A stretch of 64,000 nucleotides of DNA, taken from positions 496,001 through 560,000 of the forward strand of contig CP064984.1 of NCBI GenBank assembly GCA_016699615.1. The letters run 5' to 3'. Shown in pieces: positions 33,630 through 42,200 of the stretch. Both the position numbers and the translations under genes were made by a program. This DNA comes from Sphingobacteriales bacterium. GTDB lineage: Bacteria > Bacteroidota > Bacteroidia > Chitinophagales > JADIYW01. A model generated the notes under the pieces. The model was not told where the DNA came from. It saw only the letters and a list, made by a program, of their open reading frames with translations, and made no database searches. Numbering within the stretch: position 1 is the stretch's first letter; every line of letters starts with the position of its first letter.

Positions 33630-34289
33630 TTAAACTAATCCTTTCTTGTAAGCTATTTTCAATAATGCTGCGGTGTTATTCACATTGAATTTTGATAACA
33701 TATTTTTTCTATGTGTTTCAACTGTATTTTTACTAATGAATAATTTATTAGCAATATCTTGACTAGTTAATCCAAGTGCAATTAGTTGTAATACTTCCAA
33801 TTCTCTTTGAGTAATTTGACTAACTAAATGGTCATATTGCTTGTCATCTTCATGTTCATCAACAGAAGATACTGCATTAATTAATTGTTCTTGTGCAATG
33901 CTATCTAAGAATGACTTATTATTGTACACATGTTGAATGGCATTTAATAAATCATCTTTAGAAATATTTTTAAGCACATATCCTTTTGCACCAATTTCAA
34001 TACATTCTTTAATAAATCTTGGTTCGCTGTGCATTGTCAGCATTAAAATCTTAATATCTGGATGAGTAATTCTCAATTGTTTTGTTGCTTCGATACCATC
34101 CATTTCTGGCATATTGATATCCATAAGTACAACATTTATATTCTTAATATTATTTATTTTCTCTAATGCTTCTTTTCCATTATGCGCTGTACCAGCAATA
34201 TGGATCATATCTTCATCTTCCAACAAAGAAACAATACCATCTAAAAATATTTGATGGTCATCAACAATAAAAACATTAATCATACTCAT
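33630..34289 (-). CDS. NarL/FixJ-type response regulator
   Basis: The 219-residue protein has a receiver domain (about 3-120) with acidic pair DD at 10-11, phospho-acceptor Asp57 in VVLMDINMPEMDG, and the conserved Lys in AKGYVLKNIS. A LuxR-type helix-turn-helix lies at about 152-215 (ITQRELEVLQLIALGLTSQD, ISKNTVETHRKNMLSKF). No histidine kinase lies next to it, so the partner is encoded elsewhere. Start may be Met1 or Met3. Confidence 0.93.
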   Translation of the reverse strand: MSMINVFIVDDHQIFLDGIVSLLEDEDMIHIAGTAHNGKEALEKINNIKNINVVLMDINMPEMDGIEATKQLRITHPDIKILMLTMHSEPRFIKECIEIGAKGYVLKNISKDDLLNAIQHVYNNKSFLDSIAQEQLINAVSSVDEHEDDKQYDHLVSQITQRELEVLQLIALGLTSQDIANKLFISKNTVETHRKNMLSKFNVNNTAALLKIAYKKGLV

Positions 34290-34319
34290 GTAGTTTTTTG
34301 TGCAAAGTTATGAAATATA

Positions 34320-34655
34320 TTATAGGTATTTAAGAAAACTCCAAAAATTCCTGTTTTTTAAATATTCTAAATCATTTTCATTGACATAGGCTTCTCTCTC
34401 AAAAGAAATATTCTCATATGCCTTGTAAAATTTTTTATATTTAATTAGTTTAATCATAAATTCTATGATATACCAAGAATAGAAAAATACAATTATCAAT
34501 TCAGCTTGCTGTCTAATGTGTATTTTCTCATGATTGATGAATACTTTATTCTCTTTAATTGTATTATTTGCTACAATAATAAATGGGAAAAGTGAGATGC
34601 CACCAATATATTTTGGCGTAAAATATTTTATAAAAAATTGACTCACTATAAGCAT
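34320..34655 (-). CDS. Small membrane protein with HExxH-like motif
   Basis: The 111-residue protein has an N-terminal hydrophobic segment (about 16-30), the motif FINHEKIHIRQQAELI (HEKIH fits HExxH, about 42-46), a second hydrophobic helix (about 53-72), and FEREAYVNE, where a downstream Glu could be the third metal ligand. The layout suggests a mini-metallopeptidase or a decayed M56-like unit common in Bacteroidota. Activity is not demonstrated. Confidence 0.6.
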   Translation of the reverse strand: MLIVSQFFIKYFTPKYIGGISLFPFIIVANNTIKENKVFINHEKIHIRQQAELIIVFFYSWYIIEFMIKLIKYKKFYKAYENISFEREAYVNENDLEYLKNRNFWSFLKYL

Positions 34656-34817
34656 CTATATCTGAAATTACTAAAAAAGTATCTAACTAAAACATTCAAA
34701 TTAATCATCTATTCTGTAGCTAGATATTATTTTTTATAAAAATATGCATTTCACATACAATGTTTTACATTTTTTTGTATTTTTACGGATATATTTAATT
34801 AAAAATAACTTTTTAAC

Positions 34818-35711
34818 ATGAAAAAAATACTATACTTAGTTTTATTTTTTGCTGTTATCGATGCACATGCAAAAATCACTTACAGTATCGGAATAAAAGG
34901 TGGTCCTGTGTTTGGTAGATTTAAAAACTACAGCTTAGAAGGCTCAAAAAAATCAAGTCTTGGTGGACAGTTTTCGTCTAGAATTGGTGGTGGTGGTGGA
35001 ATCAATGGTAGAATTTGGTTCAACAAATTCATAGGTATTGATTTAGGTGTAGAATTTAATATGGGTGGAAATATCCAAAAAGCACAACAACAAATGCCAA
35101 CTGGATTTAGAGAAAGAATTTTAACACATAAAATAAACTATATAACAATACCATTGGTAGCTCACTTAGGTTGGGGAAATGATAGATTAAGAGTTTATGG
35201 TACAGCAGGTGGATATTATGCATTGCCAGTACATGGTAGAGAAAATTATGATGAATATATAAATAAAAATCTAGTTACGTCTACTTCATATAAAAAAGAC
35301 ATTGATTTTGATAATGAATTTACTAAAAATGACATTGGAATAAGATTTGGTGCTGGTATTGAAGCATATGTTAGTAAAAATAAAAGACATGGTGTTACTT
35401 TTGATGCTACTTATGATTGGGGTTTAACAAAAGTGTACAGAGATGTAATTGACGATTTAGATGATAAAACAAAATTCACTAACTCAAGAACAAATATACA
35501 AGTAGGATACATTTATAGATTTGGTGTAGATGAAAAGAAAACTGCATCTACAAAAACAAAAACTGAAAAAGCAAAAACTGAAAAGGTAAAAGAAGAGAAA
35601 AAAGCTAAAGAGCCTAAACCTGAAAAAGTGAAAGAAGAAAAGGTAAAGGAAGAATCTAAAGCAAAAGAGAAAAAAGTAAAAGAAACTAAAGAAAAAATAA
35701 TGACTGAATAG
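34818..35711 (+). CDS. PorT-like outer-membrane beta-barrel with charged tail
   Basis: The 297-residue protein has a signal peptide (cleavage after AHA, about residue 18). An outer-membrane barrel domain follows at about 20-240 (SIGIKGGPVFGRF, FIGIDLGVEFNMGG, NYITIPLVAHLGWG, FGAGIEAYVSKN, NIQVGYIYRFG). A hydrophilic tail of about 58 residues made of Lys/Glu/Thr/Ala repeats (KVKEEKKAKEPKPEKVKEEK) then ends the protein. Such a tail would lie in the periplasm. A terminator follows. Confidence 0.75.
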   Translation: MKKILYLVLFFAVIDAHAKITYSIGIKGGPVFGRFKNYSLEGSKKSSLGGQFSSRIGGGGGINGRIWFNKFIGIDLGVEFNMGGNIQKAQQQMPTGFRERILTHKINYITIPLVAHLGWGNDRLRVYGTAGGYYALPVHGRENYDEYINKNLVTSTSYKKDIDFDNEFTKNDIGIRFGAGIEAYVSKNKRHGVTFDATYDWGLTKVYRDVIDDLDDKTKFTNSRTNIQVGYIYRFGVDEKKTASTKTKTEKAKTEKVKEEKKAKEPKPEKVKEEKVKEESKAKEKKVKETKEKIMTE

Positions 35712-35722
35712 TAATTAGTCTA

Positions 35723-36445
35723 CTAGATATTAAAGGCATAACTTAGGTTATGCCTTTTTGTTTTGTATAATGTTGCAAAATCTTTTGCTGCATAAGTAAT
35801 AATAATATCTGCACCTGCTCGTTTAATACTTAATAAAGTTTCTTCCATACTTTTCTCATAGTTTAGCCAACCATTTCTTGATGCAGCATGCAACATAGCA
35901 TACTCACCACTTACATGATAGGCAACTATTGGTAAATAGAAATTTTGTTTTAATACATGAATTACATCTAAGTAATTGATTGCTGGTTTTACCATCAAAT
36001 AATCAGCACCTTCTTGTTCATCTAATGTGGCTTCACGCATAGCTTCTATTTTATTTGCTGGATTCATTTGATATGTTTTCTTATCGCCACTTTTTGGTGC
36101 AGAAGCTAATGCATCTCTGAATGGCCCATAAAATGCACTTGCATATTTTACAGCATATGACATAATTCCAACATTAATATATCCTGCATCATCTAATGCT
36201 TTTCTAATAGATGCTACTCTACCATCCATCATATCTGATGGACCAACAATATCAATACCTGCTTTTGCTTGTGCAACAGCCATTTTTTCTAAGATTGGCA
36301 CTGTAATTTCATTATCTATTTCGCCTTTTTCATTTACGTAGCCATCATGACCATCAGAACTGTATGGATCCATAGCAACATCACTAATCAGACATACATT
36401 ATTAAATTTAGCTTTAATTTCGCAATTGCTCTTAAATAAAAACAA
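35723..36445 (-). CDS. hemB: Delta-aminolevulinic acid dehydratase, C-terminal part (frameshifted gene)
   Basis: The frame carries the active-site body of porphobilinogen synthase: CLISDVAMDPYSSDGHDGYV, GPSDMMDGRVASIRKALDDAG, AVKYASAFYGPFRDAL (first Schiff-base Lys), DYLMVKPAINYLDVI (second Lys) and AYHVSGEYAML. The first dozen residues come from the wrong frame: one extra A near 36,420 would give RAIAKIKAKFNN. The enzyme joins two ALA molecules into porphobilinogen for haem. Confidence 0.93.
   Translation of the reverse strand: MFLFKSNCEIKAKFNNVCLISDVAMDPYSSDGHDGYVNEKGEIDNEITVPILEKMAVAQAKAGIDIVGPSDMMDGRVASIRKALDDAGYINVGIMSYAVKYASAFYGPFRDALASAPKSGDKKTYQMNPANKIEAMREATLDEQEGADYLMVKPAINYLDVIHVLKQNFYLPIVAYHVSGEYAMLHAASRNGWLNYEKSMEETLLSIKRAGADIIITYAAKDFATLYKTKRHNLSYAFNI
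35732..35759. terminator. Bidirectional terminator between barrel gene and hemB
   Basis: AAGGCATAAC (35,733-35,742) pairs with GTTATGCCTT (35,747-35,756) around a 4-nt loop, followed by Ts on the plus strand and flanked by As. It serves the plus-strand barrel gene. It lies within the last ten codons of the open hemB frame, suggesting that hemB really ends slightly earlier. Confidence 0.8.
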
Positions 36446-36479
36446 TCTGCTTGATAGCTATATGTTGCATATTTATCTT

Positions 36480-36728
36480 TTAATGTTTCTTCAAAACTGG
36501 AAATAAGATAAATGATTCGATGCCTAATTCAAGACAATTTTCTATTTCCAGCAATACATTATCTAAACTTAGTTGAAATGTATTTGGCAATGATTTTATT
36601 TCATTTTTTATATTACTACCATCTATAATGAATAATGGATACACCAATTGCTGTGGTAACAAATGTGTTTCTTGAACTAAATTTCTAATTGCTTGAGATT
36701 GTCTGTTTCTTCTTGGACGTTGTAACAT
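36480..36728 (-). CDS. hemB: Delta-aminolevulinic acid dehydratase, N-terminal part (frameshifted gene)
   Basis: This frame supplies the N-terminal arm, LQRPRRNRQSQAIRNLVQET, and FPVL at its end. Adding one base near 36,495 (PVL-EETLKDKYATYSYQADC) carries the frame towards the next fragment, with a second shift about 75 bp later. The complete protein would be about 335 residues, which is normal for HemB. Two shifts in a haem-synthesis gene are better explained by sequence error than by loss. Confidence 0.9.
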   Translation of the reverse strand: MLQRPRRNRQSQAIRNLVQETHLLPQQLVYPLFIIDGSNIKNEIKSLPNTFQLSLDNVLLEIENCLELGIESFILFPVLKKH

Positions 36729-36750
36729 GTAGCAAAGTTACAAAAAGCAT

Positions 36751-38187
36751 TTATTTTTTTTCTATTGTTATCGTTACTTCAGTTGCAATAATTTCATTAA
36801 CATCAATATTTATTGTCTGGGTTACTTCATCTTTAGTGATAATATATTTGTCTGTTCCATTGACTTGAACATTATATCCTGATGGATAGAAACGATTTGG
36901 AACAAATATTTCTGTTGGTTTGTTAATCGTTGGATTTGAAGAATAAGTCATCGTAAAAACTTTTGTTGAATTATCAAAGTTTAATGATATAATTTTGCCT
37001 GCAATTGCTTTTGGATATGTTCTTACTAAGTATTGTAAAATTGCTGTTTCAGTGCCATCGTCATTTAATGGACTCCAACCACCTCTGTCATTGCTCCAAT
37101 ATGTCCAATGCCATTGATTTCTATCTGACATATTCATAAAATCAGTTAGATACACATCAAATTCTGCATTATTTGGCGATAACCCAAACTCGCCAGTAAC
37201 TAATGGAATGTTATTATTTTTTTGTGTTACATCTTTTTTTCGTTCACGTTCCCAATCTATCAGATTTTTTTTAGATGATGCTGAATAACCTAAACCTTCG
37301 TGTGTGTCGTATGGATAGCAATGTGGTGCATATACTAATTTTGATGGTGTTCTGGTATCTATAATTGCTGGCAAATTGCTTGGTGCTCCGAATGTAACTG
37401 GTGCTGGTGTTGGCTCAAAAAATAGATATTTATTTTGATCTATTGCTCTTATTTTTGGTATTAGTCTATTATAAAAATCGTATAGTTGTTTCCTTTCAAA
37501 TTCGCCTGTAATAAATACTTTTAAAAGATCTCCGCCCCAAGGTTCGTTCATCAAATCGTAGCCAATTACATATGGGTTATCCTTAAATCTTTCTGCCACT
37601 TTTTGCCATGCTAAAGCATAATGGTCTTGTAAGTCTTTATGGTTTGTATAACTCCAAAAGTTAATCCAACTATTCACCACAGCTGGATCTATATTTTTTA
37701 ACCACCAAGGTGTTTCAGCACCTAAGTCTATTGGTTCTTTGCCATTTGGTCTGATTGCCCAATCTGGTGCACCATCGCCACCAAATTTTAGTGCATACAA
37801 ATCTTGATGCATGTCTAACATAACATACATTTTTCTATTGGTGTACCACTCAACTCTTTCTTGAATTCTATCTAAATAGGCTTCGCTAAAAACATCTTTT
37901 TCTGGTTCTATATTATCCCAAAAAATTAAATAACGAACAAAATTAAAACCAAATTCTTTTGCTTCTCTATCTACATCACTTTCAGCAATCCAAGGATTTC
38001 TTTGTGGTTCTGATTTGGCAGAACTTGATGTATTCAATCCATGTAATATTAATTGTCGTCCGTATTGGTCTTGTATAATACTTGGATCTTCTTCATATTT
38101 TGCAACTGTACGTTGTCCGTTATTTTCCTTTTTACAAGAAATGGATAAAAATATGATTGATACTATGAGTAACTTAAGTTTATACAT
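36751..38187 (-). CDS. GH5 glycoside hydrolase lipoprotein (endoglycoceramidase-like)
   Basis: The 478-residue protein has a lipobox (LSISCKKEN, Cys about 18). A GH5 barrel spans about 40-385, including HGLNTSSSAK, MYVMLDMHQDLYALKFGGDG, VIGYDLMNEPWGGD (acid/base Glu), YAPHCYPYDTHEG and PLVTGEFGLS (nucleophile Glu), and HWTYWSND. A C-terminal beta-sandwich of about 90 residues follows. The long form with DMHQD and TGEFG fits the endoglycoceramidase-like branch; the substrate could also be another beta-glycan. Confidence 0.87.
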   Translation of the reverse strand: MYKLKLLIVSIIFLSISCKKENNGQRTVAKYEEDPSIIQDQYGRQLILHGLNTSSSAKSEPQRNPWIAESDVDREAKEFGFNFVRYLIFWDNIEPEKDVFSEAYLDRIQERVEWYTNRKMYVMLDMHQDLYALKFGGDGAPDWAIRPNGKEPIDLGAETPWWLKNIDPAVVNSWINFWSYTNHKDLQDHYALAWQKVAERFKDNPYVIGYDLMNEPWGGDLLKVFITGEFERKQLYDFYNRLIPKIRAIDQNKYLFFEPTPAPVTFGAPSNLPAIIDTRTPSKLVYAPHCYPYDTHEGLGYSASSKKNLIDWERERKKDVTQKNNNIPLVTGEFGLSPNNAEFDVYLTDFMNMSDRNQWHWTYWSNDRGGWSPLNDDGTETAILQYLVRTYPKAIAGKIISLNFDNSTKVFTMTYSSNPTINKPTEIFVPNRFYPSGYNVQVNGTDKYIITKDEVTQTINIDVNEIIATEVTITIEKK

Positions 38188-38241
38188 TAGAAGAATTTAT
38201 CTACTAAGATAATAAACTTCGGTATAAGTAATAGAAAATAA

Positions 38242-39063
38242 TTAATTAGAATTAGTGAGTAAGCTATTTAATGCTAATTCGTCGTACGATTTATTAATAT
38301 TTGAGCTTTGTTTGTATTGTGCATTTGGGTGATAGATAAAGAAGCATGAACCACCTTTGATTGTTTGGATTATTTTTTCGTATTTATCAAATGGTAAAGC
38401 AGGACAACCTTGGCTTCTGCCTAATCTTCCGTGTGCTTGAATAAAATCAAAGCTTACATAGTCTGCTGCATGGATAACAACGCCTCTTTCTCTTGCATTT
38501 GAATTTATTCCTGATTCTTGACCATCTAATTTTAAAGAATAGCCTTTTGAACCATCATAAGTTTCGCTTGCGACATACGCACCTAAGCTGCTTTGGTATG
38601 ATTGATTGTTGTTTGAGAAATATTGTGCATAGTTTTCGCCACTATTTTTTCCATGTGCACACAAACTTTTTTGAATTAATTTTCTATTTTTTAAATCGAT
38701 TACAAATAAACGCTCTGTGGTTGATGGTTTTGAAAAATCTACAATAGTGATGATATTTGGTTTTGAGATTTTATTGGATTCTAACAAATAATTGTAGCTA
38801 TTTAATGTCATTTTAATTGCCTCTGGAGAAATGTACTTAAATTGTTGTATTAATGAATTTAGCGCATTTTCTTCAACTGGAATTGAATCTATTTTTTCTT
38901 CTGACTTAATCTCTTCAATATCAAATAAAAATTCTTGATTGGCTGAGATATCTATGGTTCTATTATTTAAAGTAGCGTTGTCAAAGTTATTTCCGAATGA
39001 TGTAAATGTATTTAATGGAAACAACACAATTGACCAAACTAATGCAAACGATCTTACTTTCAT
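38242..39063 (-). CDS. Murein L,D-transpeptidase-like protein (YkuD_2)
   Basis: The 273-residue protein has a signal peptide (about 1-24), a spacer, and the catalytic domain at about 100-255: FSKPSTTERLFVIDLKNRKL, AHGKNSGENYAQYFSN, GVVIHAADYVSFDF and GRLGRSQGCPALPFDKYEKI with the active Cys. The family forms or edits 3-3 crosslinks or anchors proteins to peptidoglycan. Confidence 0.87.
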   Translation of the reverse strand: MKVRSFALVWSIVLFPLNTFTSFGNNFDNATLNNRTIDISANQEFLFDIEEIKSEEKIDSIPVEENALNSLIQQFKYISPEAIKMTLNSYNYLLESNKISKPNIITIVDFSKPSTTERLFVIDLKNRKLIQKSLCAHGKNSGENYAQYFSNNNQSYQSSLGAYVASETYDGSKGYSLKLDGQESGINSNARERGVVIHAADYVSFDFIQAHGRLGRSQGCPALPFDKYEKIIQTIKGGSCFFIYHPNAQYKQSSNINKSYDELALNSLLTNSN

Positions 39064-39214
39064 TTTTTGACTTGGGTTTTATTCTTCTATAACGTTAAGT
39101 AATGTTTTTAAAGTGCCTAAAAATAAGCCAAAAGTCTTAGGCATCCTAAAAAACAGTGAGAAAAAACCCTAATTTTTTGTTAATCGATGTTTTTTTATAA
39201 AGTAATTAACAAAA

Positions 39215-40123
39215 TTACATCATCAATCCTTTGAAATATGACTGATTTACGAGTTTAAATGTCTTGAAATTTAGATGATATTTTCCACTAAAGAAGAAAC
39301 GTGCATTAAACCTAAAAAATAAAAAAATGATGAGTATGTATGATGACAACAGTTTTTGTTTTTTTAGATAGTAAATATGATTTCTGATATTTAACTTGAT
39401 ATGAAAATCGCTGAACTTAAATTTTGTAGGCGAACCATCGCGCATTTTTGATAAGCCACCTACTTTGTGAAAAAACTGTGCGTTGGGAAAATATAATAAT
39501 TTGTGTTTTTTCTGCTTATAAATTCTATAGAAGAAATCTGTATCATCAAAATAAGCGAAATATTTTTCATCCATGTAGCCAATGTCATCAATCACTTCTT
39601 TTTTCATTAATACACATGCTGTTGGTGCGTAGTCTACAGTTTCAATATTGTTGTATTGTCCTTTATCTTCTTCGTGTATGCCTCTGTGATAGTTTAGATA
39701 TCCATCTTTTTTGTGCAAAATTGTGCCTGCCCACCATATCATTGTAGTTTCTGGATGATACATCATTTTTGGTGCAATCATACTTGCATTCAGCAACTCC
39801 ATGTTGTAGACCAATTTTTCGAATAGCGTATGTTCAAATTCTACATCATTATTTAATAGCATGATATAATCACATGCATCAGCTAATGCTTGTTTAATTC
39901 CTTGGTTGTTTCCTGCAGCAACGCCAACATTTTTGTTATTCTTTATAATTTTACAATTAAAATTATGTGGAATATCTATCATAGCTAGAGTTGCATCTGC
40001 AGAAATATTATCAATTACATATAATGTGAAATTTTTATACGTTTGATTGGAAACGCTTTGCAAAAATCCTGGTAAAACTTTTTCACTATTGTAAGTAATG
40101 GTAACAACTCCGATTTTTTTCAT
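39215..40123 (-). CDS. Family 2 glycosyltransferase
   Basis: The 302-residue protein has the GT-A fold: VVTITYNSEKVLPGFLQSV, YVIDNISADATLAM, NVGVAAGNNQGIKQAL and MLLNNDVEFE, where NND is the metal-binding DxD equivalent. APTACVLMKKEVID and FAYFDDTDFFYRIYKQKKH contain acceptor and catalytic elements. A C-terminal hydrophobic stretch (SYILIIFLFFRF) associates it with the membrane. It resembles rhamnosyl or glycan-chain transferases; the substrate is not predictable. Confidence 0.9.
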   Translation of the reverse strand: MKKIGVVTITYNSEKVLPGFLQSVSNQTYKNFTLYVIDNISADATLAMIDIPHNFNCKIIKNNKNVGVAAGNNQGIKQALADACDYIMLLNNDVEFEHTLFEKLVYNMELLNASMIAPKMMYHPETTMIWWAGTILHKKDGYLNYHRGIHEEDKGQYNNIETVDYAPTACVLMKKEVIDDIGYMDEKYFAYFDDTDFFYRIYKQKKHKLLYFPNAQFFHKVGGLSKMRDGSPTKFKFSDFHIKLNIRNHIYYLKKQKLLSSYILIIFLFFRFNARFFFSGKYHLNFKTFKLVNQSYFKGLMM

Positions 40124-40282
40124 CTCAATTACAAAGATAGAATAATTTTAGAATTGAAAAATCGAACATCAAATTTACATTGATGCATACATACAATAGT
40201 AATGTCTACAAAACTATTGTTTCATTATTTTGAATAATGCATGTATAAAAAATATGTTAATAAAATAGTAAGTATTAAATTC

Positions 40283-41533
40283 TTACTTCAGTGAGTTGAT
40301 GATTAGACCAGATTTTAGTTTCGGCTCAAACCATGTTGATTTTGGTGGCATTATTTTTCCTGCATCTGCAACTTGCATCAATTGTTCTATTGAAACTGGG
40401 TAAAACGCAAATGCTAATTGCATTTCATTGCTATCTACTCTTTGTTGTAATGCTTGTAATCCACGAATTCCACCAACAAAATCTATACGTTTGTCTGTGC
40501 GTTGGTCTTGTATGTTTAGTATATTTTCTAAAACATATTTTGTAAAAATACTGATGTCTAACACTTCTATTTCATCTGCAAATTCGTAAGTATTTTTCTT
40601 AGCTGTTAGTTTATACCAATTCTTGCCTAAATACATAGAAAACTCATGCAATTGTGTTGGTTTATATTGCTGCTCTCCTATTTTTTCAACAATAAAATTC
40701 TCTTCTATTTTTGAAATTAATTCTTCAGTACTTAAACTATTTGTGTCTTTAATTACTCTATTATAATCTTGAATTTGCAATTGTGTAGATGGAAATAAAC
40801 ATGATAAAAAATAATTGTAACTTTCATTTCCATCATGTTTTGGATTGGCATCTCTTAGTTGTTTTCCAACTTTAGCTGATGCAGCAGTACGATGATGTCC
40901 ATCTGCTATATATGTAAATGGCACTTTGGTTGCAAAAAGTATTTGCAATGTATTTATTGTTATTTGATTTTCTATTTTCCAAAGTTGGTGCCTCACTTCT
41001 TGGCTATCGACAAAATCATATTCTGCTGTATGTTTTGATATATAATCTTGTATGATTAAATCTATTTCTTGTATTGCTCTATATGCTAAAAAAACCATGC
41101 CTGGCTGTGCCATTTTGGTTATCATATGTTTTATTCTATCATTTTCTTTAGCAACTAAAGTGTATTCGTGTTTTTTTATTTTGTCTTCAAAATAATCATC
41201 AATAGAAGAACCTGCAACCAAACCAATTTGTGTTCTGCCTTGCATAGTTTGTGCATAAATGTATAGACATGGTGCGTCTTCTTTGATTAAAACACCATCT
41301 TCTATTAATTTATCAAATACTTCTTTACCTTTCTGATATACTTTTTCGTCGTATTGTTCAATTGGTGTATCAAAATTTATTTCTGGTTTAGATACGCGCA
41401 AAAAAGATATTGGATTGTCTTTTGCTTCTTCTTTTGCTTCTTCAGAATTTAGAACATCATAAGGTTTTGCTGCAACTAAGTGTACTACATCTTTTCTTGG
41501 TCTTAGTGCTTGTAATGGTTGTATTGTTATCAT
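40283..41533 (-). CDS. DUF1015 family protein
   Basis: The 416-residue cytosolic protein has the DUF1015 pattern from PLQALRPRKDVVHLVAAKPYDVL through PFTYIADGHHRTAASAKVGK and TDKRIDFVGGIRGLQAL to FAFYPVSIEQLMQVADAGKI and PPKSTWFEPKLKSGL. It lies downstream of leuCD on the same strand (59-bp gap). Function unknown. Confidence 0.92.
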   Translation of the reverse strand: MITIQPLQALRPRKDVVHLVAAKPYDVLNSEEAKEEAKDNPISFLRVSKPEINFDTPIEQYDEKVYQKGKEVFDKLIEDGVLIKEDAPCLYIYAQTMQGRTQIGLVAGSSIDDYFEDKIKKHEYTLVAKENDRIKHMITKMAQPGMVFLAYRAIQEIDLIIQDYISKHTAEYDFVDSQEVRHQLWKIENQITINTLQILFATKVPFTYIADGHHRTAASAKVGKQLRDANPKHDGNESYNYFLSCLFPSTQLQIQDYNRVIKDTNSLSTEELISKIEENFIVEKIGEQQYKPTQLHEFSMYLGKNWYKLTAKKNTYEFADEIEVLDISIFTKYVLENILNIQDQRTDKRIDFVGGIRGLQALQQRVDSNEMQLAFAFYPVSIEQLMQVADAGKIMPPKSTWFEPKLKSGLIINSLK

Positions 41534-41592
41534 AAATACTGGAAAATAATATTTGGTGAATGATTAAAAATAATAAAATATTATTTCATAGT

Positions 41593-42177
41593 TTATATTT
41601 TTGAGTTTTGTTCGTATGAAAGAACTTTATCTTTAATGCTCAACAAATAATCAATATCATCGTATCCATTTATCATACATGTTTTTTTGTATGGATTAAT
41701 TTCAAAATTTTCTGATTGATTATTTAATGTAATAGTTTGCTTTTCTAAATCTACAACTAATTCTGTTGATGGATTTTCTTCTATGGCATTGAAAATTGAT
41801 TGTAGAAAATCATCAGATACAATAACTGATAGTAGTCCATTGTTCAATGCATTGTTTTTAAAAATATCTGCAAAGAATGATGATACTACGACACTAAAAC
41901 CATAATCGTGTATTGCCCAAGCTGCGTGCTCACGTGATGAGCCACAACCAAAGTTTTTTCCTGCTACTAATATTTTACCTTTATACTTTTTATCATTCAA
42001 TACAAAATCTGGTTTTTCTGTATTGTCTGCATTATATCTCCAATCTCTAAATAAATTATCTCCAAAGCCTTCTCTGTTTGTAGCTTTTAGGAAACGAGCT
42101 GGAATAATTTGGTCAGTATCTATGTCTTCAATATTTAATGGAACTGCTGTTGAAGCTATGGTCTTAAATTTATCCAT
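41593..42177 (-). CDS. leuD: 3-isopropylmalate dehydratase small subunit
   Basis: The 194-residue protein carries STAVPLNIEDIDTDQIIPAR, KGKILVAGKNFGCGSSREHA and AAWAIHDYGFSVVVSSFFAD. It pairs with LeuC, whose gene ends 23 bp upstream, to isomerise 2- to 3-isopropylmalate in leucine synthesis. Confidence 0.96.
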   Translation of the reverse strand: MDKFKTIASTAVPLNIEDIDTDQIIPARFLKATNREGFGDNLFRDWRYNADNTEKPDFVLNDKKYKGKILVAGKNFGCGSSREHAAWAIHDYGFSVVVSSFFADIFKNNALNNGLLSVIVSDDFLQSIFNAIEENPSTELVVDLEKQTITLNNQSENFEINPYKKTCMINGYDDIDYLLSIKDKVLSYEQNSKI

Positions 42178-42200
42178 AAAAAAATAATATTCTTAGTTGT

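Noticed and set aside
35723..36728. hemB as a pseudogene
   Set aside because: All catalytic motifs are intact across frames; two single-base shifts match a window-wide error pattern, and the enzyme is needed for haem.
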